The position numbers were made by a program, and so were the translations under genes. DNA of 64,000 bases from Lactiplantibacillus daowaiensis (lineage in GTDB: Bacteria; Bacillota; Bacilli; Lactobacillales; Lactobacillaceae). The stretch's first letter is position 1, and every line of letters begins with the position of its first letter. The notes beneath the pieces are model-generated. The model had not been told where the DNA came from. It was given only the letters and a program-made list of their open reading frames with translations, and did not search any database. This document shows positions 1 to 7,758 of the stretch, piece after piece. The stretch spans positions 1-64,000 of the forward strand of contig NZ_BJDJ01000018.1 in assembly GCF_005405085.1 (NCBI RefSeq), given 5' to 3'.

Positions 1-107
1 GTTTGCTACTAATTAAATTAGTAGACCCTACACATTTGATTCGTCGAAACTTTGTTCAGTTTTCAAAGGTCTAAATCCGTTGGTTGATTGCCTCAACACA
101 ACTTAAT
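1..107 (-). other. rRNA operon 5' leader with boxA-like element (16S gene expected just outside the window)
   Basis: On the minus strand the sequence downstream of two rRNA-type promoters contains CTTTGAAAACTGAACAAAG (about 48-67), the conserved boxA/antitermination-type leader block found before 16S rRNA in Firmicutes, followed by TGTGTAGGG and a short hairpin (CTACTAAT/ATTAGTAG, 6-24). No mature rRNA sequence is present; the operon should begin beyond coordinate 1. Confidence 0.8.
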
Positions 108-108
108 C

Positions 109-137
109 AGTTTATCATTGTGACAGATAACTGTCAA
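109..137 (-). promoter_or_regulatory. rRNA operon promoter P2
   Basis: On the minus strand, -35 TTGACA (132-137) and -10 TAAACT (109-114) are separated by exactly 17 bases. It sits about 40 bases upstream of the boxA-like leader, as expected for the gene-proximal rrn promoter. Confidence 0.85.
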
Positions 138-197
138 CAACTTTTTTAAATCAATTAATTAAGTGACGTGGTTGATTTGTTCAACACAACGTTTATA

Positions 198-226
198 AGA
201 ATAACAAATCAATTTCAAACTGTCAA
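198..226 (-). promoter_or_regulatory. rRNA operon promoter P1
   Basis: On the minus strand, -35 TTGACA (221-226) and -10 TATTCT (198-203) with a 17-base spacer, 89 bases upstream of P2. Tandem consensus promoters like this are typical of rRNA operons. Confidence 0.85.
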
Positions 227-413
227 CTCTTTTTAAGAAGAATTTGAATAATTATGCAATTGATGTCATTCATTAATAACGCTTGAACCGCTACGGTTTG
301 GCTGTTTAACAGCACCTCTCGCAGCGACAAGTAATATCTTACCAAGGATTAGTATGCAGGTCAAGCGATTTTATGAATTAATTTCAAAAAGACGATTTCA
401 CTGCCAAAACATC
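227..413. other. intergenic stretch without a gene
   Basis: Between the rRNA promoters and the ltaS terminator I see no supported open reading frame or further promoter. It separates two minus-strand transcription units. Confidence 0.6.
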
Positions 414-444
414 CAAAAAAGGATGCCGCTAATGCGACATCCTT
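414..444 (-). terminator. intrinsic terminator of ltaS
   Basis: Minus strand: AAGGATG/CATCCTT stem with a 12-base loop, followed by a run of T. It lies 13 bases after the ltaS stop. Confidence 0.85.
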
Positions 445-456
445 CCTTAATATAAC

Positions 457-2556
457 CTATTTCGAACTGCTGCTAGAACTACTACTGCTGGAGCTAGATA
501 GTTCTGGTGCATCGGTCTTATATAGATCAACAGTTGACTTGCCCTTATGTTTCGACAAGACACTCGTCTTATTCTCTTTTTGAATCTCTTTTAACGACTT
601 CAAAGTCTTCGATACTTTATAACTGTACTTAGACTTATCGACCTTCTTAAAGCCCTTCGGTGTATAGAAACGGAGTAAGTCCCCTTCAATGACCCGATCA
701 GACAGCGAAAGTTCAGTCGTGACATGATTTTGCATCTGCTTGACAGTCTTCTTCTGGGCAGCGGTTGGATTCTTAATCTCAGCCCCCGTCTTTGAGTTAT
801 AAATTGTACTCCCAATCTTACTATAGGTCGGTGAAACGAAGTTCCCATTTCTAAAGGCCACGGTCTGGTTGTGTTGTTTCGACAAGAGATCGGTCCCAAA
901 TTGAATATAGTCGTTCTTTACCCCTAACAAGTCTAATAAGGTTGGTAAGACGTCGATTTCACCACCATAAGTATGGTTGATCCCGCCTTTAAGCCCCTTC
1001 ATATGAATCATGAATGGAACCTTTTGGAATTGTGCCAAGTCGTAACTCGTGATGGTCTTCTTCCCTAATAACTGTGCAATAGCTGCGCGGTGATTATTCG
1101 AAATCCCATAGTGGTCCCCATACAAGACAATCATACTATTCTTATACAAACCAGCCTTCTTCAAATAGCTTACGAATTCGGCAAAAGCTTGATCCAAATA
1201 GTGCGCTGTTTGGACGTACCCATCTACAGTTGAATCCCCAGTCGTTGTTTTGGCAATACTTTGGTTTTGTTTATCTAGCGTATATGGATAATGGTTGGTC
1301 AAAGTAATCAGCTTTGCATAGAACGGTTGTGGTAACTGTTCGAGATACTTCACCGTATCCTTAAAGAAGATCTTATCCTTTAGCCCATACCCAATGTTGT
1401 AACTCGACTTCTCCTTATAATATGACGAATAGAAGAAGTAATTATATCCCCAGGACTTGTAAGCATTGTCCCGGTTCCAGAAACTAGCCACGTCCCCATG
1501 GAACGCTGCACTCGTATAACCTTGTTTCTGTGCCAAAATAGCTGGTGCTGCTTGGAACGTGTTCGAAGTCCCATATTGGGTCATCGCAGAACCAGTTGGT
1601 AACCCAAATAAGGAGTTTTCAAGCATCATTTCAGCATCGGAAGTCTTCCCTTGAGCCACTTGGTTATAGAAGTTATCAAAACTCAACGTGCTCTTATTAT
1701 GATAGAACTTGTTTAAGTTCGGCGTAACTTCCTTACCATTGACCTTATAATCAATTAAAAATTGTTGGAAACTTTCCAAGTGAATGATAAAGACGTTTTT
1801 ACCTTTAGCCTTACCATAATACTTGATATTGGTATCAGCCTTATTTTTCTTCAAATAAGCTAAGACACTCTTCAAATCACTACTGCTAGCTTTAGCTCGG
1901 GTCGCACTTTCCTTTTCAGTCTGGTAGAAACTATACCCAGCATAGGTGTTTAGCCCTAAATACTTCACAATATAGTTATTATCAAACGTCCGGGTCAGTA
2001 ATTGTGAACGATCATGTTCAGACATCCCCAAATCGACAGCAAACAACGCGACCCCAATCATGGTCAACGTCGCCGCGTACCGAATCTTAAACGGCCGCGG
2101 ATCAATGCGAATAACCTTAAAGACTAGGAGCAAGATTAATAAAACCACGTCCGCATAAACTAAGAAGTCGGTCGCATGGATAATCTGACCCAAGCTGGTC
2201 CCTAGGTTATTACTAGCAGCCCCGGAACTCTTAATGACCCCGGCAGACATAAAGTCTGAGAATTCACGGTAGTACAAAATATTGGCAAATAGCCAGGTGG
2301 TTTGTAAAGCATCGATGATCATCATCATCCAATACTTTAACCGGCCCCGGAAATATAACGCGATTCCCAATAAGATAATCGCCGTTGGGAACGGATTTAA
2401 GACCAAAATAAATTGCTGGACGGCACCTTTAACCCCCAGCGTAAACTCTGTCTTATACGCGATATATGTCTTTAGCCAAAATAAGACCACGGTCAGCGTG
2501 AAAAAGCCTAAGGTTGTATTGACTTTACCAACCGTGTTTTTGATAAATTTGGGCAT
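457..2556 (-). CDS. ltaS: lipoteichoic acid synthase (LtaS family, sulfatase fold)
   Basis: Membrane enzyme that polymerises glycerol phosphate from phosphatidylglycerol onto the LTA glycolipid anchor on the outer face of the membrane. About 699 residues, close to the family's 640-700: five hydrophobic segments in the first ~175 residues, then an extracellular sulfatase-like domain. Family motifs seen are HLESFQ, the catalytic threonine in QGKTSDAE (around residue 306), HGD and YGDHYG metal-binding segments. GGAGG is 7 bases before the second of two adjacent ATG codons, which I chose. Odd feature: the C terminus is twelve consecutive serines then Lys, encoded by mixed Ser codons. It stands alone with its own promoter and terminator; the glycolipid operon lies 3 kb away. 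Confidence 0.95.
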   Translation of the reverse strand: MPKFIKNTVGKVNTTLGFFTLTVVLFWLKTYIAYKTEFTLGVKGAVQQFILVLNPFPTAIILLGIALYFRGRLKYWMMMIIDALQTTWLFANILYYREFSDFMSAGVIKSSGAASNNLGTSLGQIIHATDFLVYADVVLLILLLVFKVIRIDPRPFKIRYAATLTMIGVALFAVDLGMSEHDRSQLLTRTFDNNYIVKYLGLNTYAGYSFYQTEKESATRAKASSSDLKSVLAYLKKNKADTNIKYYGKAKGKNVFIIHLESFQQFLIDYKVNGKEVTPNLNKFYHNKSTLSFDNFYNQVAQGKTSDAEMMLENSLFGLPTGSAMTQYGTSNTFQAAPAILAQKQGYTSAAFHGDVASFWNRDNAYKSWGYNYFFYSSYYKEKSSYNIGYGLKDKIFFKDTVKYLEQLPQPFYAKLITLTNHYPYTLDKQNQSIAKTTTGDSTVDGYVQTAHYLDQAFAEFVSYLKKAGLYKNSMIVLYGDHYGISNNHRAAIAQLLGKKTITSYDLAQFQKVPFMIHMKGLKGGINHTYGGEIDVLPTLLDLLGVKNDYIQFGTDLLSKQHNQTVAFRNGNFVSPTYSKIGSTIYNSKTGAEIKNPTAAQKKTVKQMQNHVTTELSLSDRVIEGDLLRFYTPKGFKKVDKSKYSYKVSKTLKSLKEIQKENKTSVLSKHKGKSTVDLYKTDAPELSSSSSSSSSSSSK

Positions 2557-2591
2557 CATAATTCCTCCGTCATTGCTATTAACAAATCCAT

Positions 2592-2619
2592 ATTATAACG
2601 GTTGAGTGCTCGTTCGCAA
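2592..2619 (-). promoter_or_regulatory. ltaS promoter
   Basis: Minus strand: -35 TTGCGA (2614-2619), 16-base spacer, -10 TATAAT (2592-2597), about 35 bases before the ltaS start. A 7-bp inverted repeat abuts the -35. Confidence 0.65.
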
Positions 2620-2623
2620 TTAC

Positions 2624-2639
2624 TTGAAGATTTCTTCAA
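2624..2639. promoter_or_regulatory. inverted repeat upstream of ltaS -35, possible operator
   Basis: TTGAAGA-TT-TCTTCAA is a perfect 7-bp inverted repeat just upstream of the -35 box; a third half-site TCTTCAA follows at about 2643-2649. The binding protein is unknown. Confidence 0.35.
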
Positions 2640-2702
2640 CAATTCTTCAATATTCAACGCATAATATGGATCAGTCTATAAAATATCTAATTGGCGGAAA
2701 TG

Positions 2703-2939
2703 CTAATTGTCCGTTAACAAGTCGTATAGTTCAATCGCAACTAAGTCGATGTTATCGAATTCAAATGTTTGGTCCGGATTGAATTCTTGTAAGGTGTAAG
2801 TTGACGTTGCTGGGTCATAGGCAACTTGACCGCGTTCAACGCCTTCCTTTTCGAACCGTCGTGATTGTACTTCGGTTGCTTCAGTATTACGCATTACTTC
2901 TAATCGTTTGAGAATTGCTGATAATTCAGATTTTTCCAT
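2703..2939 (-). CDS. YkuJ-like small conserved protein (DUF1797)
   Basis: 78 residues, the same size as Bacillus YkuJ (about 79), a structurally known but functionally uncharacterised cytosolic protein. The N-terminal half is a charged helix (MEKSELSAILKRLEVM) followed by a beta-rich half ending YDLLTDN. No signal peptide or membrane segment. AAGGAG lies upstream of the ATG. It is monocistronic between ltaS and a plus-strand aminotransferase; the family assignment rests on length and overall pattern only. Confidence 0.6.
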   Translation of the reverse strand: MEKSELSAILKRLEVMRNTEATEVQSRRFEKEGVERGQVAYDPATSTYTLQEFNPDQTFEFDNIDLVAIELYDLLTDN

Positions 2940-3130
2940 TATAATAATCTCGCTCCTTAAGTTTTGTTTTCATTCTAGCAAAAAATGAGCTACATAGCAC
3001 CCTTTTTAGCGATAAAGCTCACTTTAAGACCAAAATTCGCCTTTTTAATTATAACCCAATCCGACCAATTGTCCCTACCAAGATGTGATAAAATTAACCT
3101 AACTTATAAAAATACAAAGGAGCCCTTCCT

Positions 3131-4318
3131 ATGACGTTATTTAGAGATGATCTTAATGATACGATTGCCCAGATTCAAGTTTCGACGATCCGCCAATTTG
3201 ATGAAGAAGTCAGTGCAATTCCTGACATGGTCAAACTAACTTTAGGTGAACCAGATTTCAATACTCCAGAACACGTTAAAGCCGCCGCTAAAAAAGCGAT
3301 CGACGATAACTTCTCTCACTATACTGGGATGGCTGGCTTACTTGAATTACGTCAAGCCGCTGCTAAGTTCCAAGAAAAGAAATACGGGTTACACTACGAT
3401 GCTGAAGATCAAGTCTTAGTTACCGTCGGGGCAACTGAAGCCATTGCGACCGCCTTGACCACGATCTGCAATCCTGGTGACGCGATTATCGTGCCATCGC
3501 CAATCTTCCCAGCCTACATCCCAATCATTCAAGAAGCGCGCGCTACCCCACTCTTCATGGATACTGGCGTCAATGACTTTGTCATCACGCCACAAATGGT
3601 TGATGACTTTATTGCCGCTCACCCAGACGAACACTTCAAAGGGATTATTATGAACTATCCGAATAACCCAACCGGTGTGACTTACGTTGAAGACGAAATC
3701 AAAGCCTTAGCTGCTTGCTTCAAGAAGCATAACCTTTGGGTCGTTTCAGATGAAATCTACAGTGAATTAACTTACGGGAGCACCCACGTCTCAATGGCGA
3801 AGTTTATTCCGGACGAAACCATTTTAATCAATGGCTTATCGAAGTCCCATGCCATGACTGGTTGGCGCATCGGCTTCTTATTTGCTTCTAAAGAAATGAC
3901 CGCGCAAATGAAGAAAGTTCACCAATATTACGTCACTGCAGCAACTACCGTGGCCCAAAAAGCCGGGATTGAAGCTTTAGACAACGGGATTGATGATGCC
4001 ATTCCAATGCGTGAAGAGTATCAAAAGCGCCGCGACTTCGTTTATAAGACGATGAACGGCCTTGGCTTTAAGATTGCACGACCAACCGGGGCCTTTTACA
4101 TCTTTGCTAAGATTCCAGCCGGCTTTGAACAAGATTCAATGGCCTTTTGTAAAGACTTGGCTCGCAAGAATCACCTCGCCATCATTCCAGGGACTGGCTT
4201 TGGTGAACAAGGCGAAGGCTACGTGCGCTTGAGCTATGCTGCTAGCATGGAAAAGCTTGAAAAAGCAATGGACCGTTTAACCGCTTATATTCAAAACGCT
4301 GATAACAAAACAGCTTAA
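3131..4318 (+). CDS. class I/II PLP-dependent aminotransferase (PatA/AraT type)
   Basis: 395 residues, fold-type I aminotransferase of the family containing N-acetyl-diaminopimelate aminotransferase PatA and lactococcal aromatic aminotransferase AraT. Visible motifs: VTVGATEAIATAL near the cofactor phosphate site, YPNNPTGVTY, SDEIYSELTYG (Asp and Tyr contacting PLP), the Schiff-base lysine in INGLSKSHAMTGWRIGF, and a C-terminal YVRLSYA with the substrate carboxylate Arg. The overall pattern is closest to my recollection of Bacillus PatA, which would place it in lysine/diaminopimelate synthesis; AraT-type activity on aromatic amino acids cannot be excluded. AAGGAG precedes the ATG. It convergently faces dacA with a shared terminator. 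Confidence 0.85.
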   Translation: MTLFRDDLNDTIAQIQVSTIRQFDEEVSAIPDMVKLTLGEPDFNTPEHVKAAAKKAIDDNFSHYTGMAGLLELRQAAAKFQEKKYGLHYDAEDQVLVTVGATEAIATALTTICNPGDAIIVPSPIFPAYIPIIQEARATPLFMDTGVNDFVITPQMVDDFIAAHPDEHFKGIIMNYPNNPTGVTYVEDEIKALAACFKKHNLWVVSDEIYSELTYGSTHVSMAKFIPDETILINGLSKSHAMTGWRIGFLFASKEMTAQMKKVHQYYVTAATTVAQKAGIEALDNGIDDAIPMREEYQKRRDFVYKTMNGLGFKIARPTGAFYIFAKIPAGFEQDSMAFCKDLARKNHLAIIPGTGFGEQGEGYVRLSYAASMEKLEKAMDRLTAYIQNADNKTA

Positions 4319-4330
4319 TTACCACTAACG

Positions 4331-4375
4331 AAAAGACGTTACCACAACTAATCTCAGTTGTGATAACGCCTTTTT
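4331..4375. terminator. bidirectional terminator between aminotransferase and dacA
   Basis: A 14-bp stem (ACGTTACCACAACT / AGTTGTGATAACGC, one mismatch) flanked by AAAA on the left and TTTTT on the right, so it works on both strands. The dacA stop codon lies inside its T tract. Confidence 0.85.
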
Positions 4376-5618
4376 AATTTGCAAAAGCTAAATTTAAATT
4401 CAATGGTTGTTTCACTGTCGTCGTTGTCGCCCATTGCATCGGGCCACCAATCGTCACCGCTGTTGGGGTCACGTATTGAATCGTCGTGGTGGTCCCGGAC
4501 AACGGATCCGTTAAACGTAACCGCATGACTGGGGTCCGTGCAGCCAAGTAGTTTGGTCGATTTTTCAACAAGCTCACAGCTAATTGTTGCGTTGCCTGAA
4601 GTGGTTGCTTTTGATTTTCCCATGCACTGGTTGTTGAAGCCGCCACTAAGCTTAACGTCGTCTTAGTGCCTGGCACCCGATAGTTCACGGTCGTTGGGGC
4701 AACTTGATGATAAACTTCTTGTTGTTTTAACATCAAGCGCAAATTGTTATTGGCCGTAAACTTCCATTTTGACCCCAGCGTCGTGGCAATCATGCGCCGC
4801 CCATTTTGATGGAAAGTCGCGACTAAACAGCCCCCAGCTTGGTCCGTATATCCGGTCTTTAAGCCATCTACCTTGACACGGGCATCATAATAACTTTGGC
4901 CTTTTAAAATCAACACCGAGGTTGGGACCCGATACCCATGAATCTTGACCGCACTCTGATTCGATACTTTAACGATATCTGGATATTCATTGACTAAATG
5001 TTGCGCCACAATCGTAATTGCCTTGGCCGATACCAGGTTTTGCGCCGTATCGCTCGTGCCTTTGAGATTCAACTGATAGGTCGTTAAATCAGTATTGTCT
5101 AAGCCCGATGCGCTGACAAAGTTCGCTTCCAAATCCCATTTTTTAGCCTGGGCATTCATCATGGCAATAAATTTCGCATTACTGCCACCGACATATTCGC
5201 CTAACGCGATCGCACTACTATTAGACGACCCGACTAGCGTGGCGGCAAATAGTTGCCGGACCGTAAACTGATACTTCTTGGCCATCGGCATGGTCGACAA
5301 CGTACTGCTCGTCGCCATTTTGCGGACATTGCTTTTTATCGGCACATTATCAGTCCATTTGATTTTACCTTCCTTAATGGCCGTTTCCACTAGATATAAG
5401 GTCATTAACTTACTCAACGACGCAATCGGGAGCTTTTTATCCGCATTTTGCGCATAGACGGCTTGACCAGTCTTCGCATCAATAATATAAGCCGCTTTAA
5501 CTTGGTTGGCCTTGCTGGTCTTCGCTTGTCCCGTCACGCTGAGGGCACCTAAGCTAACAACCATCACGGCTAGTAAGCTCATTACCCGAACCAACCTTGT
5601 GTGCATTAACTTCAACAT
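4374..5618 (-). CDS. dacA: serine-type D-alanyl-D-alanine carboxypeptidase (DacA/PBP5 family)
   Basis: 414 residues. Trims the terminal D-Ala of peptidoglycan pentapeptides outside the cell. A Sec signal peptide (hydrophobic stretch, AKT cut region near residue 33) precedes a peptidase S11 domain with the three active-site motifs: SLSK (residues about 67-70), SSN and KTG in DGLKTGYTD. A C-terminal PBP5-type beta domain follows (about 280-400). The reading frame opens upstream at a GTG, but AAAGGAG places the start at the ATG at 5618. Its stop overlaps the terminator shared with the aminotransferase. Unusually, an intrinsic terminator lies 17 bases before its start codon, so expression may depend on read-through from the glycolipid operon. 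Confidence 0.92.
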   Translation of the reverse strand: MLKLMHTRLVRVMSLLAVMVVSLGALSVTGQAKTSKANQVKAAYIIDAKTGQAVYAQNADKKLPIASLSKLMTLYLVETAIKEGKIKWTDNVPIKSNVRKMATSSTLSTMPMAKKYQFTVRQLFAATLVGSSNSSAIALGEYVGGSNAKFIAMMNAQAKKWDLEANFVSASGLDNTDLTTYQLNLKGTSDTAQNLVSAKAITIVAQHLVNEYPDIVKVSNQSAVKIHGYRVPTSVLILKGQSYYDARVKVDGLKTGYTDQAGGCLVATFHQNGRRMIATTLGSKWKFTANNNLRLMLKQQEVYHQVAPTTVNYRVPGTKTTLSLVAASTTSAWENQKQPLQATQQLAVSLLKNRPNYLAARTPVMRLRLTDPLSGTTTTIQYVTPTAVTIGGPMQWATTTTVKQPLNLNLAFAN

Positions 5619-5635
5619 AAAAACTCCTTTAACCA

Positions 5636-5664
5636 CAAAAAGCGCTGGCCAGTTGCTAGCGCTT
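5636..5664 (-). terminator. terminator/attenuator between glycolipid operon and dacA
   Basis: Minus strand AAGCGCT...AGCGCTT hairpin followed by TTTTT, ending about 17 bases before the dacA ATG and just before its ribosome binding site. There is no room for a promoter after it. Confidence 0.7.
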
Positions 5665-5675
5665 CGTTATTTGAT

Positions 5676-6722
5676 TTAATCTTCTGACGATTCCGGCGTG
5701 GTAATCGGAATTTCTTCCGCTTTCTCCGGCCGCATCGCCATGGCGATCATTCCTAAGAACAACCCCAAATAATACGTCAAGATTCGCCAAATTAGCATCG
5801 CTAAGATCAACTTACTGTGACTCGGGATAAACTTGGCAAACAACTCAGTAAAGCCAAACTCAGCCCCACCAGCGCCCCCAGGAATCGGGAACAATGAAGT
5901 CACTAAGAAAATCAAGACGTTCAGACTAGTGACCATAATGACATTGATGCCGGTATACCCCATTGCCCGCATAATAAAATACGGAATCAAGTAGTAGAAC
6001 AACAACTGGAAAAACGTGACGATACAGACTTCCAGCAGCATCCGCCAATCTTTCGTCATCCGCAAGCTTTCTTCGTAGAACGAATCGATCTTAGTACTGA
6101 TATTAGCTTCAAACTGGGCAAACCGTTCAGCCTTCATGAACCAACTCACTGGAATCAAGACGACTTTAACGGCCTTTTTGGTGAAATTATACCAATACAT
6201 CACCAGGAGCAACCCGACGATAACGGCAAAATGAATCAAGAAGCCAAAAAAGACGTACAACGATAAATAACTCAACTTTTCCGCTAAGTAATGAAACCCA
6301 ATTAACATCGCAAATAAGAAGTTCAAGACGACCATCGCTTGAAAGACGACGAACTTCATCAAAGCGACCGAACTGGCACGTCCCGCATCGATACCTGATT
6401 GCGCCATCACAAAGATTTGTGCTGGTTGGCCCCCAGATGAAAATGGCGTAATCCCATTAAATAATTGTTCCGCTAGTGGCACGCGTAAGGCACTGCGAAA
6501 TGAATAGTGCCGGTAGCGATGCCGGACAAACTTCTGGACGACGACGGCTTCTAAGCCAAAGTACAAGGCAATACAACCGAGTGCGACTAATAGCCACCAC
6601 CAGTTTAACGTGGCGATATCAGACATTAAGTTACTTAACTTCACATTCCGGAGTGAATACCACGAAATGCCGACCCCTAATAACACCATGATCAATAATG
6701 ACCATATGTTTTTTCTCGTCAT
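5676..6722 (-). CDS. flippase-like integral membrane protein (LPG_synthase_TM / UPF0104 family)
   Basis: 348 residues, about eight hydrophobic segments, with the family signatures FNGITPFSSGGQPAQ and PIPGGAGGAEFG found in the membrane domain of lysylphosphatidylglycerol synthases and related flippases. It lacks the soluble aminoacyl-transferase domain of full MprF. It is third in an operon with the two glycolipid glycosyltransferases: the upstream stop codon lies within its ribosome binding region, 2 bases before the ATG, suggesting coupling. By position I infer a role in moving the LTA anchor glycolipid across the membrane, comparable to the third gene of the Listeria lafABC cluster; this is inference from context. 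Confidence 0.8.
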   Translation of the reverse strand: MTRKNIWSLLIMVLLGVGISWYSLRNVKLSNLMSDIATLNWWWLLVALGCIALYFGLEAVVVQKFVRHRYRHYSFRSALRVPLAEQLFNGITPFSSGGQPAQIFVMAQSGIDAGRASSVALMKFVVFQAMVVLNFLFAMLIGFHYLAEKLSYLSLYVFFGFLIHFAVIVGLLLVMYWYNFTKKAVKVVLIPVSWFMKAERFAQFEANISTKIDSFYEESLRMTKDWRMLLEVCIVTFFQLLFYYLIPYFIMRAMGYTGINVIMVTSLNVLIFLVTSLFPIPGGAGGAEFGFTELFAKFIPSHSKLILAMLIWRILTYYLGLFLGMIAMAMRPEKAEEIPITTPESSED

Positions 6723-6724
6723 GG

Positions 6725-7747
6725 CTACCCCTCTTTTGCTTGTTGCAAGTAAAAATCATGCCAGATCTTGGCTAAGCGTTCCTCCGAGTAATCTTTGGAG
6801 GCTAAGACCGCTTTATCATGCAAGAACTGCATGCCAGCCGGATTATCCCGCAATTGGTCAATCTTATGTTGCATATCATCAACATCACTAGCCGCTTCAT
6901 AGTAGCCATCAATAATGGCCCGGTATAAATCCAAATCCCGCAACAACACTGGTGTACCACAACTAAATGCTTCTAAGACTGACATCGGGAAAAGCTCGTT
7001 ATACGATGGCAATAAGAACAAGTCCGCCATATTATAGTAGTCGACTAATTCTTCGCGGTCGACAATCCCCGGAAACGATAAGTTTGCTGGTGGATTATCA
7101 ACAACTTTCTTGAGGTCTTCATAACCGTCCGTAATCCGCCCAAACGAAAAACCACCCGCCCAGACGAACTGGATATCCGGATTGCGTTTGGCCAGCTTAA
7201 TAAAATCAGGCACCCCTTTGCGGTCTTGAATCTGCCCGGTCCCTAAGATCATGAATTTATCGCGGTCATACCCATATTGCTGACGTAAGCGCGCTTGCTT
7301 AGACGCCGTCATTTCGTAAAATTCACGTTTACTGACAAAGTTCGGAATATAAGTTACATCCGCGCGGCTAATATGATAAGCCTCTAACTTTGGAATAAAC
7401 GTGGGGTTAACGACCACGATATGGTCCATCCGCTTGTAAAAGGAAATCAAATAACGATTAAAAATCGCTTGAAATGGTTTAGGTAACTTTAAGCTACCTT
7501 CTAAAGTCTCTGGCAAAAAATGCACATAACCAATCTTACGACCGCGATTCGGCATGAACGTCGACAAATAAAACATTGGATTAACCGTATGGTAATGCGA
7601 AATCTTCGAGCGCCCATAACGGTTGACCTTAATATTGAATTCATCTTGCCAATGTGTCTGTAACAAACGCATTAATTCTTGATAAGCGCTACCGACACCC
7701 TGACCCTTGACCGAGTCAGCTTTCGAAAACATGGTAATGTTTAGCAT
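6725..7747 (-). CDS. GT4 glycosyltransferase, second sugar of the glycolipid anchor (LafB/CpoA-like)
   Basis: 340 residues, GT-B fold glycosyltransferase family 4. The N-terminal half holds the acceptor side (GVGSAYQELM, YVHFLPET), and the C-terminal half the nucleotide-sugar side with GTGQIQDRKG, and ELFPMSVLEAFSCGTPVL containing the EX7E donor motif. It should add the second hexose to glucosyl-diacylglycerol, making the diglycosyl-diacylglycerol on which LTA is anchored, at the cytoplasmic membrane face. AAGGGGA precedes the ATG; 11 bases separate it from the upstream transferase. Sugar identity (glucose or galactose) cannot be read from the sequence. Confidence 0.82.
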   Translation of the reverse strand: MLNITMFSKADSVKGQGVGSAYQELMRLLQTHWQDEFNIKVNRYGRSKISHYHTVNPMFYLSTFMPNRGRKIGYVHFLPETLEGSLKLPKPFQAIFNRYLISFYKRMDHIVVVNPTFIPKLEAYHISRADVTYIPNFVSKREFYEMTASKQARLRQQYGYDRDKFMILGTGQIQDRKGVPDFIKLAKRNPDIQFVWAGGFSFGRITDGYEDLKKVVDNPPANLSFPGIVDREELVDYYNMADLFLLPSYNELFPMSVLEAFSCGTPVLLRDLDLYRAIIDGYYEAASDVDDMQHKIDQLRDNPAGMQFLHDKAVLASKDYSEERLAKIWHDFYLQQAKEG

Positions 7748-7758
7748 AGTTCGTCCCC

